Origin: Bacillus sp. 1NLA3E
GTDB lineage: Bacteria; Bacillota; Bacilli; Bacillales; Cytobacillaceae
Assembly (NCBI RefSeq): GCF_000242895.2
Contig: NC_021171.1
Span: 4,064,001 to 4,128,000 of the forward strand
Length of the DNA: 64,000 nt
Direction of reading: 5' to 3'
Position 1 is the stretch's first letter; every line of letters begins with the position of its first letter. The notes beneath the pieces were generated by a model, which searched no databases, had not been told where the DNA came from, and saw nothing but the letters and a program-made list of their open reading frames with translations. The position numbers were made by a program, and so were the translations under genes. Positions 26,157 through 33,947 of the stretch are shown here, piece by piece.

Positions 26157-26199
26157 ATTTTTTTCCTCCCTTTTACTAGACTAATTTTCAAAAAGAACC

Positions 26200-26781
26200 T
26201 TACGGCATGTGGTGCTGATGTTGTTGAACCTCTTCACTTTGCTTTGCAGGATGCGCATTCAAGTCAACAAGGTTTACTGATGCTGCAACCAATATGGGAA
26301 TGATGATTGAAAAAATTAATGAGGTGGATTGCTTTTTACCGAATGGTACGACTGTTTCATTCCGATTTTTTTTATGAAGGGCCAATAAAACAATCGCCAT
26401 ACTGATAACATAAATAAAGTCCATAAATAATAGCATCAAGCTTATCTCATCTGTACGAAGCATTTCCCCAAGCATAGCTCCCATCATTCCCCCCATTGCG
26501 CTTGAACAGGCTGCCTCGATCATTCCGTGGATTCCAAAGGGGTAGCCGATTACAATTGCTATAATCAAGCTAATCATGACTGCGGAAACCGTTGATAGCG
26601 CTAGTTGACTTTGTAAAAACACCCCTGCCAATACCCCAATAACTAATCCATTCATCATCCCTAATCCCATCGAAATCATTTTCCCCGTCATTGGATTGAC
26701 GTTGCCCTTTTGCAGATATACATTTCGAATATAAACTAGCAAATAGATTACAACTAAAATAGAACTAATCAGCATTTTCAT
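26200..26781 (-). CDS. Membrane protein with His-rich C-terminus, unknown function
   Basis: 193 residues with about six hydrophobic helices. The middle is glycine/methionine-rich (GMMNGLVIGVLAGVF, MGGMMGAMLGEML) and the tail ends HQHHMP. The Met- and His-rich pattern could bind a metal such as copper, interesting beside a copper-dependent amine oxidase, but no family is recognised. TGAGGTGAA precedes the ATG. It lies 94 bp from the amine oxidase gene and 43 bp from the transporter gene on the same strand, so the three may form an operon. Confidence 0.6.
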   Translation of the reverse strand: MKMLISSILVVIYLLVYIRNVYLQKGNVNPMTGKMISMGLGMMNGLVIGVLAGVFLQSQLALSTVSAVMISLIIAIVIGYPFGIHGMIEAACSSAMGGMMGAMLGEMLRTDEISLMLLFMDFIYVISMAIVLLALHKKNRNETVVPFGKKQSTSLIFSIIIPILVAASVNLVDLNAHPAKQSEEVQQHQHHMP

Positions 26782-26875
26782 TTCACCTCATTTCGTAAAG
26801 CTCAAGCATCTGTTATTATTTCTCAGAGTTAATTTTGATTTTCAAGGTTGGGGGAGATTTGACTCCCCCTGCTTA

Positions 26876-28813
26876 TTAGTGGTGGCAGCTTGTACCTTTC
26901 TTCGCAGTTGGTCTTGGTAAATCTAATGCCGGATTACGATCAAAGAATCCAACCGGTTTTAATTGGAAATTAATATACGCAGTTGGCATCACCGGCCAGT
27001 CTTCAGTACGGGTAATATGGTGGTGCCCCATGGTATACCAAACCACAATGTCTTCATTTTCAATATTGCGATTTGCTTCTGCGTATCTAGTAATACCATC
27101 TCCACCCTTGTGTTGGTTTGGATACTTACCAGATGCATATAACTCGTTAGGGTCATACTTTGTTACATGAAGATGGTTTTTAATGAAGCCAGCCCGCTTA
27201 ATTAAACTAGAATTATCGTTGGCAAACGGCAAGCAGTTTTCACCAGGCATGATTTTATAACCAACAGGCTGACCAACAAAATTCTTCGATTCAGGATTAA
27301 TAATTTTCCAAGTCCGCTGTGAAGCTAGATCCATTTGACGAATCGCTTCCTGTTCTGTTTTGAACGTTTTTGCTTCAATATAATAACCATTATTATTTGG
27401 ATTTTCCGGACCGACTTTTGATGCTACGGTATTCACCTCGACCACTGAATTGTTCATTCCATCCAATTGTGTATCGAGTCGGAAGTTAAAGAAATGTTGA
27501 TGATATGGTGCATTCAGCTGTGGCGCAATAATCGTCCCATGTTTTGGTACTTCTCCTTCATCAAGAGCCCCAGTGTTCAACATACCGGTCAACTTCACTT
27601 CGCATTCCATTGTTCCGTCCTGATAAAATGACCAAAAGAAACCGTAATCGTAGTTGGCAACCGTTGAGAAAAAGGAAATGACAAGGCGACGTGAACGACG
27701 AACTTCTACTTGCTCGGTTCTCCAATCCGTGTGCTTCCATGCAATTCCATAATCCTCTTCATGTAAACAAATAGCATTCGGAATGGTTCTGATATTCCCC
27801 TTACTATCTGACATCACAGCATCGAAGTAACGGATTTCCCCTAAGCAGTCACATCCTAATGTTAAGGAATTAGCCAATTGTCCCATTCCGTATTCACCAG
27901 CATCAAAGGCATTTTGTCGATTATGGATTGGCGTGGTGTCACCGTATGGCACAACCATTTCAGCTAGTGAAGCTCGGTATAGAACGGGGCGTTTTTTCCC
28001 CTTATCTTCATAGCCAATTGTATGAAGAACAAGTCCTTCTCTTGGTGTAAAGCTGAACCTAAAATCCCACTTTTGCCATTTGATGCGGTGGCCTTCCACT
28101 TGGAAACTCGCGCCATCAGGCTGAACAATTTCCAACGCTTTTAGGTCTTTACGCAGCTCGATCGAATCAGATGTTTCTGGAGCATAATTGGCTCCTGTTG
28201 GTGGAAGTGGTTTGACTCCATAATCCTCAATTCGCATGACTTCCATTTTATTTAGATCCACCACTGCATATAAGCCTGAAAGTGGATAGGCATATCCGTT
28301 ATCCTCTGGTGACTTTCTGACCCACGCTAACGCACGCGCCACTCTTTTCCCTTCATCTTCCTCAACCCCGAAATACCCAGCAGACCATGGATCAATCATG
28401 ACGAGTTCAGGGTCTGTTACCCCTCTTTTGAGTAGTGCTGCTTGATAGTCTGGATGATCTTTAACAACCCGCTCACACTCTTCAAATTCATCCAGCAAAA
28501 ATCCAGGCTGAACATCTGGAATGTACTCATATGAAACTACTTTTTCATCCGTAATCGAAACAACCGCTTCGTACGTTTTTTCAGTTTCATTGTCTAAAAG
28601 AATGATGAACGCTTCACGACTAATTGGTTGACCTTCTTTAAAGTTTAAAACAACCTCTTTTGTTGGTTCTTGTAACACTACCTGAGCGAACCGCACAGAT
28701 TCCGTTAAGTTCTTTTGCCCTTTGATCAGATCTACTGCTTTCGATATTTCTCCTGCTGTTAATGGCTCTAATGGGTGAAGTACCTGTTGTTTTTGTAATT
28801 GATTAGTTTGCAA
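26876..28813 (-). CDS. tynA: Copper-containing primary-amine oxidase
   Basis: 645 residues, starting at TTG 28813 with AGGAGG upstream. The family's topaquinone site is in VANYDYGFFW, the precursor Tyr being about residue 388. Copper His ligands are in PYHQHFFNF and in MGHHHITRTEDWPVMP. The probable catalytic Asp is in AFDAGEYGMGQLANSL. It converts primary amines (e.g. tyramine or phenylethylamine) plus O2 and water to aldehyde, ammonia and H2O2. No signal peptide is visible, so it is likely cytosolic, as in other Gram-positives. Divergent from an AraC-type regulator. Confidence 0.92.
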   Translation of the reverse strand: MQTNQLQKQQVLHPLEPLTAGEISKAVDLIKGQKNLTESVRFAQVVLQEPTKEVVLNFKEGQPISREAFIILLDNETEKTYEAVVSITDEKVVSYEYIPDVQPGFLLDEFEECERVVKDHPDYQAALLKRGVTDPELVMIDPWSAGYFGVEEDEGKRVARALAWVRKSPEDNGYAYPLSGLYAVVDLNKMEVMRIEDYGVKPLPPTGANYAPETSDSIELRKDLKALEIVQPDGASFQVEGHRIKWQKWDFRFSFTPREGLVLHTIGYEDKGKKRPVLYRASLAEMVVPYGDTTPIHNRQNAFDAGEYGMGQLANSLTLGCDCLGEIRYFDAVMSDSKGNIRTIPNAICLHEEDYGIAWKHTDWRTEQVEVRRSRRLVISFFSTVANYDYGFFWSFYQDGTMECEVKLTGMLNTGALDEGEVPKHGTIIAPQLNAPYHQHFFNFRLDTQLDGMNNSVVEVNTVASKVGPENPNNNGYYIEAKTFKTEQEAIRQMDLASQRTWKIINPESKNFVGQPVGYKIMPGENCLPFANDNSSLIKRAGFIKNHLHVTKYDPNELYASGKYPNQHKGGDGITRYAEANRNIENEDIVVWYTMGHHHITRTEDWPVMPTAYINFQLKPVGFFDRNPALDLPRPTAKKGTSCHH

Positions 28814-28842
28814 TTTTTATTTCCTCCTTTTAAAAACGCTTG

Positions 28843-28909
28843 GTTCCGTTTTCGTTTTCTATATTTAGGTTACTCAGTTCCCGAGGTTATTTATTGTAAA
28901 AAACGGAAC
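28843..28909. promoter_or_regulatory. Perfect 10-bp inverted repeat in the amine oxidase / AraC divergent region
   Basis: GTTCCGTTTT (28843-28852) and AAAACGGAAC (28900-28909) are exact inverted copies 47 bp apart, between the divergent genes. It could be a pair of regulator half sites, or an extended leader stem. Operator function is inferred from position only. Confidence 0.5.
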
Positions 28910-29008
28910 AATTTCCGAAAATTCATTCAATTCAGCAAATTGTTTGTTAGATTATCTTACAAGATTGTGGATTCGGTCCATCTAATCAACAATAATAAGG
29001 AGGTGTTT

Positions 29009-29023
29009 ATGACGAACATGTGA
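29009..29023 (+). other. Four-codon leader reading frame upstream of the araC-type gene
   Basis: ATG-ACG-AAC-ATG-TGA preceded by a near-perfect ribosome site, AAGGAGG (28997-29003). It ends 33 bp before the regulator's start. It may be a translated leader minigene or a decayed start; no function is known. Confidence 0.35.
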
Positions 29024-29056
29024 ACATTTTTACAGTGAATTGTTAGGAGGCTTAAC

Positions 29057-29884
29057 ATGACTACCTTAATAGAAAAACACTACTTTCCATCCCAACCGGA
29101 AATTCAGCTTAATACGAATTCTTATCAGGAAATCAAACCAGGTGACTCCTTTTACGGAAGTCACATTGCATTGTTCTACCAATTTACAACTACATTAAAT
29201 TCTGAAGACACCTTGTCTCTAATCCCCGACGGTTGTTTTGATATTTTATTTCGTTGTCACAAACAAACACCACATGCCATTCTATGGACCAGTCCCCTGC
29301 AAAGGCGAGTACAGCACAATTTTCAAAAAAACTGTGAATATTTTGGGGTAAGGTTTTTTCCGGAGCAAGGGCTGATTAAGCTGAAATATCCCATGAAGGA
29401 AATGCTTGATCGTCAAATACCGCTTCTCGATGTTACATCAATAGATCCAGCAGTTATTGAAAAAATTAGCTACGCCTCTTCTTTTGAGGATAGAATTAAT
29501 CTATTTCAAAGGTATCTACTGCGGCTAGAACCAAATACGAACCAGGATTATGAAATAGTGGCTTCAGCAATCAAAAATATTACCGAATCAAGTGGTCTTT
29601 TGAATATCAGTGATTTATCGAAGAAAGTCGGCTACTCAGACCGGTATATCCGTGGAAAATTCGAAGAATATATAGGGTTCTCTCCGAAACAATTTTGTCA
29701 AATAGTTAAATTTCAAAACTGTTTACATAAACTTTTATTTGAAGATGACCATGATTTATTAGATCTTATTTACGATTATGGCTACTTTGATCAAGCACAT
29801 TTTATTAAGGGTTTTAAAAAATTCGCCTACTATACACCTGGAAAATATAAAGATCACTTTATTAAAAGATGTCTTGCACAGTAG
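29057..29884 (+). CDS. AraC-family transcriptional regulator
   Basis: 275 residues. The C-terminal third is an AraC double helix-turn-helix (LNISDLSKKVGYSDRYIRGKFEEYIGFSPKQFCQIVKFQ and LLDLIYDYGYFDQAHFIKGFKKFAYYTPGKYK). The N-terminal domain resembles the DUF6597 type found in regulators of this class (LSLIPDGCFDILFRC). AGGAGG precedes the ATG. Its divergent arrangement with the amine oxidase gene suggests it controls that gene in response to an amine, an inference from layout. Confidence 0.85.
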   Translation: MTTLIEKHYFPSQPEIQLNTNSYQEIKPGDSFYGSHIALFYQFTTTLNSEDTLSLIPDGCFDILFRCHKQTPHAILWTSPLQRRVQHNFQKNCEYFGVRFFPEQGLIKLKYPMKEMLDRQIPLLDVTSIDPAVIEKISYASSFEDRINLFQRYLLRLEPNTNQDYEIVASAIKNITESSGLLNISDLSKKVGYSDRYIRGKFEEYIGFSPKQFCQIVKFQNCLHKLLFEDDHDLLDLIYDYGYFDQAHFIKGFKKFAYYTPGKYKDHFIKRCLAQ

Positions 29885-29936
29885 GTTTAAGCCTCCAAAG
29901 GGGACTTTGATCCCTTTCATATACCTCGAAATAAAA

Positions 29937-29968
29937 AAAGGGAATCAGACTATGCGTCGATTCCCTTT
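29937..29968. terminator. Bidirectional terminator between AraC and MoeB-like genes
   Basis: AAAGGGAATC pairs with GATTCCCTTT across a 12-base loop, with A-run left and T-rich right. Serves two convergent genes. Confidence 0.8.
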
Positions 29969-29981
29969 GCTTTTAGTATGT

Positions 29982-31010
29982 TTAAGTACCAATATACTTT
30001 GAATAATATGTTTTTGCTTTGACAAGATCATTTAATCCATGAATGAGAACCCTGCCGTCTTTGAAAAAAACAATCGTAATCTCATCATTTGGAGAAAAAC
30101 GGAGCATATATGGGTTCATTTCGACTTTTCCACTTGATTTCAAGCGTTCTGCAGTTTTAATAAAATCAATCTCCTGCTTGTTTCTTGGATTAATCTGGAC
30201 CGTATCACGACCACACAAGCTAGTATAGGCTATTTGCTGATGAGAGGACCTATCTAGAAAATCATATTTGTGCTCGACACATGTTGGGCACTTTGGGTTA
30301 CGCCCATCAGATATATCCATTTGCAGGGAAGAGTTATACCAAATATCAAGTTGCTCCAAATTTGGGTTCGTATCAACACCAACTAACAATTTCAATGCTT
30401 CCATTGCTTCAAACGATCCAATAATATCGGTTATCGGGGAGAGAACCCCAATCGTATCACAGGTTTCACCCAGCCCGGCTGGAATGTCTGGAAAAAGGCA
30501 TCGATAGCAGGGGGTTTTTCCAGGAATAATGGTGGCAAACATCCCCCTTGAGCTGACTGCACCTCCGTATACCCATGGGATCCCATGCTTTACCGCAACA
30601 TCATTGATTAAATAACGAGTCATAAAATTATCCGATCCATCAACAATAACATCAAATCCACCCAATAACTCTTCAGCATTATCAAGATTTAAATCAGAAA
30701 GTATCGGCTCAACAATTACCGTTGAGTTAATTTCCTTCAACCTTTTTTCAGCTGCAATCACTTTTGGGATCTTTTCTTCAGAATCTATTTCAGTATAAAG
30801 AGATTGGCGTTGCAAATTTGATAATTCAACTATGTCTCGGTCTATTATTCTCACAAATCCGACACCTGATCGAACAAGGTGGTTGGCGATTACAGTACCA
30901 AGAGCCCCCATTCCAACAATAGCTGCCCGACTTTTTACTAATTTAGATTGTCCATCTTTTCCAATTGGCTTAAAAAGCATTTGTCTAGAATATCTTTCCA
31001 ATTCTTGCAT
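29982..31010 (-). CDS. moeB: MoeB/ThiF-type E1 adenylyltransferase
   Basis: About 342 residues from ATG 31010 (GAGGGG 5 bp upstream). The nucleotide-binding motif GMGALGTVIANHLVRSGVG, the Arg finger region DIVELSNLQRQSLY, and the CYRCLFPDIP...CPTC Cys pairs for zinc are all present. The catalytic Cys region GETCDTIGVLSPI is conserved. It adenylates the C-terminal Gly of MoaD or ThiS. Its divergent position beside AOR, and the nearby MoaD-like genes, favour pterin cofactor synthesis (MoeB role); ThiF is the alternative. The C-terminal ~90 residues are an extra domain common in bacilli. Confidence 0.82.
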   Translation of the reverse strand: MQELERYSRQMLFKPIGKDGQSKLVKSRAAIVGMGALGTVIANHLVRSGVGFVRIIDRDIVELSNLQRQSLYTEIDSEEKIPKVIAAEKRLKEINSTVIVEPILSDLNLDNAEELLGGFDVIVDGSDNFMTRYLINDVAVKHGIPWVYGGAVSSRGMFATIIPGKTPCYRCLFPDIPAGLGETCDTIGVLSPITDIIGSFEAMEALKLLVGVDTNPNLEQLDIWYNSSLQMDISDGRNPKCPTCVEHKYDFLDRSSHQQIAYTSLCGRDTVQINPRNKQEIDFIKTAERLKSSGKVEMNPYMLRFSPNDEITIVFFKDGRVLIHGLNDLVKAKTYYSKYIGT

Positions 31011-31173
31011 AGACACCCCTCTTTTCTATATGATTATAGTTTATTTTCAAAAAAAATTTACTAATAATTTCGGAAAAGCTAAATATTAAGAGGAATTTTT
31101 TTATTCAGTATCTAATTTATTATAAGGTAAGTATTTTTTTTTACACTAGAATTGAAAGAGGTGTTGTTAAACG

Positions 31174-33003
31174 ATGAATCTTGGCGGCTTTAAAAACAAT
31201 GAAATAGTTGTTGATTTAACAAGCTCTACTGTATCTTACAGAGAAATCAACGAAGATCTTGCCAGAAAATACATCGGTGGCCGTGGTTTAGGAGTGAAGT
31301 ATGTCCTAGATAATGGACCTGAGGTAGAACCTTTTTCCGAAGAAAACATTATTTGTATTATGACAGGTCCTGTCACTGGGTCCCGTTCCTCGATGAGCGG
31401 AAGACTTGCAGTAGTAACAAAATCTCCACTCACTGGTACTGTTACAGATTCTCATATGGGTGGTTGGACAGCAGCTCGTTTAAAATGGGCTGGGGTCGAC
31501 AACGTCATTTTTAAAGGAAAAAGTGACAAACCCGTTTATCTTTATATTGAGGATGGAAAAGCTGAAATCCGCGATGCTTCTGAAGTATGGGGAAAAGGGA
31601 CAAGAGGCACGATTGCATTTTTCAAAGAAAAATATGGTGAAGCTGACCTAAGTGTCATGACGATTGGTCAAGCCGGTGAAAATAAAGTGCTTTTTTCAGG
31701 ATTTATGAATGAACATGACCGTGCGGCAGGCCGTGGTGGTACAGGTGCTGTTGCCGGATATAAGAAATTAAAAGCTATTGTTATCAAGGCTGCACAAAAA
31801 GGCAATATGCCTGAGCCAGCTTTAAAGGATGAATATAAAGTTGCAAACAAAAAGGCCGTAAAAGCACTCCTTGAAGGTGGACTAACTGCTCCGAATAAGG
31901 GTGGATTATCCGTCTACGGTACAAATGTTTTAACAAATTTAATTAATGAAGCAGGAGCTCTTCCTACAAAAAATTCTCAATTCACGTATTGGGATGAAGC
32001 TGAAAAACACAGCGGGGAATATTTTAACAAGCATTTGCTCGTTAGTAATAACACCTGTCATGCCTGTCCTGTTGGCTGTAAAATTGAAGTAGAGGTCAAA
32101 GAAGGAAAATATAAAACAAGAGTGGAAAGCATTGAATTCGAATCTGCTTGGTCAATTGGGGCCAACTGTTTAGTAAGTGATGCCGAAGCTATTTCCTTCA
32201 TAATTGACCAATGTAATGAATACGGTCTGGATACAATTGAGCTCGGACATGCATTCTCTGTAACGATGGAAGCCTATGATAAGGGCTTGGTTGACGAAAA
32301 GCTTGTATGGGGCGATGCTGATGCTATGATCGAAATGACTAAAAAAATCGCCTTCCGTGAAGGATTCGGCGGTGTTCTTGCTGATGGACCAGCGAAAGCT
32401 ACAGCTCTTTGGGGCGCTCCGGAGCTTTCGATGTCAGTTAAGGGACAATCTATCCCTGCTTACGATCCACGGGGTATTCAAGGTATTGGTCTTGGTTATG
32501 CGACTAGTAACCGAGGTGCTTGCCATTTACGTGGCTACACGGTCGCCAGTGAAATCGCTGGAATCCCAGAGCCTACAGATCGACTTGAAGCGCATGGTAA
32601 GGGTGCGTTGTTGAAAATTTTCCAAGACTTACTTTCGTTCTCTGATTCTATGAATATTTGCAAATTCTCTTCATTCTCTGAGAATGCCGAGCATTATGCT
32701 GAGCAGTATGGAACGATGACTGGTGTTGAGTTGACGGCTGATGATGTGATGAAGGTTGGCGAACGGATTTACAATCTAGAGCGCTATTATAATAACCTTG
32801 CTGGTTTTGATAAACGTGAGGATGATTTCTTACCGAAACGGTTTACAGATGAACCTGCAACAGGCAATAGTGCAGGTTATGTGAGCCGAATGGATATCAT
32901 GCTAGAGGAGTATTACCAAGTTCGTGGCTGGAAAGACGGCGTCGTGCCTGTTGAGAAGTTGGTTGAATTAGGGATTATTGATGAAGCAGTTGGACAGAAA
33001 TAA
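31174..33003 (+). CDS. aor: Aldehyde:ferredoxin oxidoreductase (tungsten-dependent)
   Basis: A 609-residue AOR-family enzyme oxidising aldehydes to carboxylic acids with ferredoxin as acceptor. It uses a bis-pterin tungsten centre and a [4Fe-4S] cluster. Cluster ligands are Cys295, Cys298, Cys302 (CHACPVGC) and Cys496 (NICKF). Pterin-binding motifs include RGLGVKYV, GPVTGS and YDPRGIQGIGLGYATSNRGACHLRGYT. Length and motifs agree with the archaeal/clostridial AOR family; it is unusual in a largely aerobic spore-former. AGAGGTG precedes the ATG. It is convergent with the moaD-like/ALDH genes and divergent from moeB. Confidence 0.92.
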   Translation: MNLGGFKNNEIVVDLTSSTVSYREINEDLARKYIGGRGLGVKYVLDNGPEVEPFSEENIICIMTGPVTGSRSSMSGRLAVVTKSPLTGTVTDSHMGGWTAARLKWAGVDNVIFKGKSDKPVYLYIEDGKAEIRDASEVWGKGTRGTIAFFKEKYGEADLSVMTIGQAGENKVLFSGFMNEHDRAAGRGGTGAVAGYKKLKAIVIKAAQKGNMPEPALKDEYKVANKKAVKALLEGGLTAPNKGGLSVYGTNVLTNLINEAGALPTKNSQFTYWDEAEKHSGEYFNKHLLVSNNTCHACPVGCKIEVEVKEGKYKTRVESIEFESAWSIGANCLVSDAEAISFIIDQCNEYGLDTIELGHAFSVTMEAYDKGLVDEKLVWGDADAMIEMTKKIAFREGFGGVLADGPAKATALWGAPELSMSVKGQSIPAYDPRGIQGIGLGYATSNRGACHLRGYTVASEIAGIPEPTDRLEAHGKGALLKIFQDLLSFSDSMNICKFSSFSENAEHYAEQYGTMTGVELTADDVMKVGERIYNLERYYNNLAGFDKREDDFLPKRFTDEPATGNSAGYVSRMDIMLEEYYQVRGWKDGVVPVEKLVELGIIDEAVGQK

Positions 33004-33029
33004 GAATTGAATTGCTGAATCAGAAATAT

Positions 33030-33085
33030 CGGAGGATGAGTCGAGTCGATGTGGCTCATTCTCCGAAAATACTATTTTATTTTTT
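33030..33085 (+). terminator. Probable terminator of aor
   Basis: CGGAGGATGAG pairs with CTCATTCTCCG (33030-33065), followed by an AT-rich stretch ending in a T-run. One mismatch and a 14-base loop make it moderately strong. Confidence 0.6.
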
Positions 33086-33238
33086 TTCGAGAAGAATTTA
33101 GTCTATTATCTTTGGAGAGGAGCATATTCTCGCCATATTGCTACCAGATTTCTAAATTCCATGAATCTATCCCACCTCGGTACAAACAAAGGCCGGGTTT
33201 ATTTTCCCCCTCCAAAATAAAAAGCCAGAGGCACTTAC

Positions 33239-33577
33239 TCAGCCCCCGACCCTAGTAGTCTTATATCGATATTTCTTAATAAGTTCCTCTAATCCTACTT
33301 CATCGTCCGCTGTAAAGCGAACCATAACTGCATTGACTTTAAAAATAGACGTAAACGAAATTTCCTGTTCACTCAAAATCTGTCCTTCCCAGCCAGCAGC
33401 AACAAATATGGAAGGAAATGAATCAGAGTCAGTGTCGGTATCTTTTGTTTGTGATGCTGGTACTTGTTCTGATTCCCTTCTAGATTCTTTAGCCAACCGT
33501 TTTCCGCCCAACTCTTCAAAATACATTTCAAGATGACGACGATTTATACCCCGAAATTCAAGGTCACGACTGGCCAT
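33239..33577 (-). CDS. Small AOR-locus protein with C-terminal Gly-Gly, unknown family
   Basis: A 112-residue protein starting at ATG 33577, one base after the stop of the MoaD-like gene, with GCAGGGGG upstream. It has an acidic, Ser/Thr/Asp-rich linker around residues 38-55, then a compact domain (SIFVAAGWEGQILSEQEISFTSIFKVNAVMVRFTADD) and ends RYKTTRVGG. A terminal Gly-Gly is the mark of ubiquitin-like sulfur carriers, and an E1 gene (moeB) is 2 kb away. The internal part may correspond to a MoaD-associated C-terminal domain known as a fusion in Thermus proteins; I am not certain. Confidence 0.65.
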   Translation of the reverse strand: MASRDLEFRGINRRHLEMYFEELGGKRLAKESRRESEQVPASQTKDTDTDSDSFPSIFVAAGWEGQILSEQEISFTSIFKVNAVMVRFTADDEVGLEELIKKYRYKTTRVGG

Positions 33578-33578
33578 T

Positions 33579-33851
33579 TTAACCCCCTGCAACTGGAGGA
33601 AATAGCGCAAATTGATCTGTCCCCTTCACCACAGTATATAGTCCCTCTAAATGGATGATATTTCTTCCATTCAAATAAACATGGACAAATGGCTTAAGCG
33701 TTTTCTCTTCGGTGAAAATTTCATCATATAACTTAGGAAACATTTCTATCATTCTATCAAGAACATCGATAACACGCTCGCCTCTGGGTTGTACCTCAAC
33801 TGTAACCCCGCCGCAAATGTCTCGGAGGTTGGCAAACACCTTCACCTGCAC
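33579..33851 (-). CDS. MoaD/ThiS-family sulfur carrier protein (AOR locus)
   Basis: 90 residues from GTG 33851, with GAGAGGAG 8 bp upstream; an in-frame ATG at 33869 overlaps that site and is less likely. It begins (M)QVKVFANLRDICGG and ends FALFPPVAGG, the expected beta-grasp start and Gly-Gly tail. It would carry the thiocarboxylate sulfur for the pterin dithiolene, after activation by MoeB. Very near AOR, so it may serve the tungstopterin enzyme specifically. A second MoaD is at 60.1-60.4 kb. Confidence 0.82.
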   Translation of the reverse strand: MQVKVFANLRDICGGVTVEVQPRGERVIDVLDRMIEMFPKLYDEIFTEEKTLKPFVHVYLNGRNIIHLEGLYTVVKGTDQFALFPPVAGG

Positions 33852-33947
33852 ACAAATCGCTCCTCTCATTGTTTATTTCCATATTAAAATCAAAATTACT
33901 ATTTTACCATGAAGTGTCTCCCCCTAAGATGAGACTACATCAAAAAC

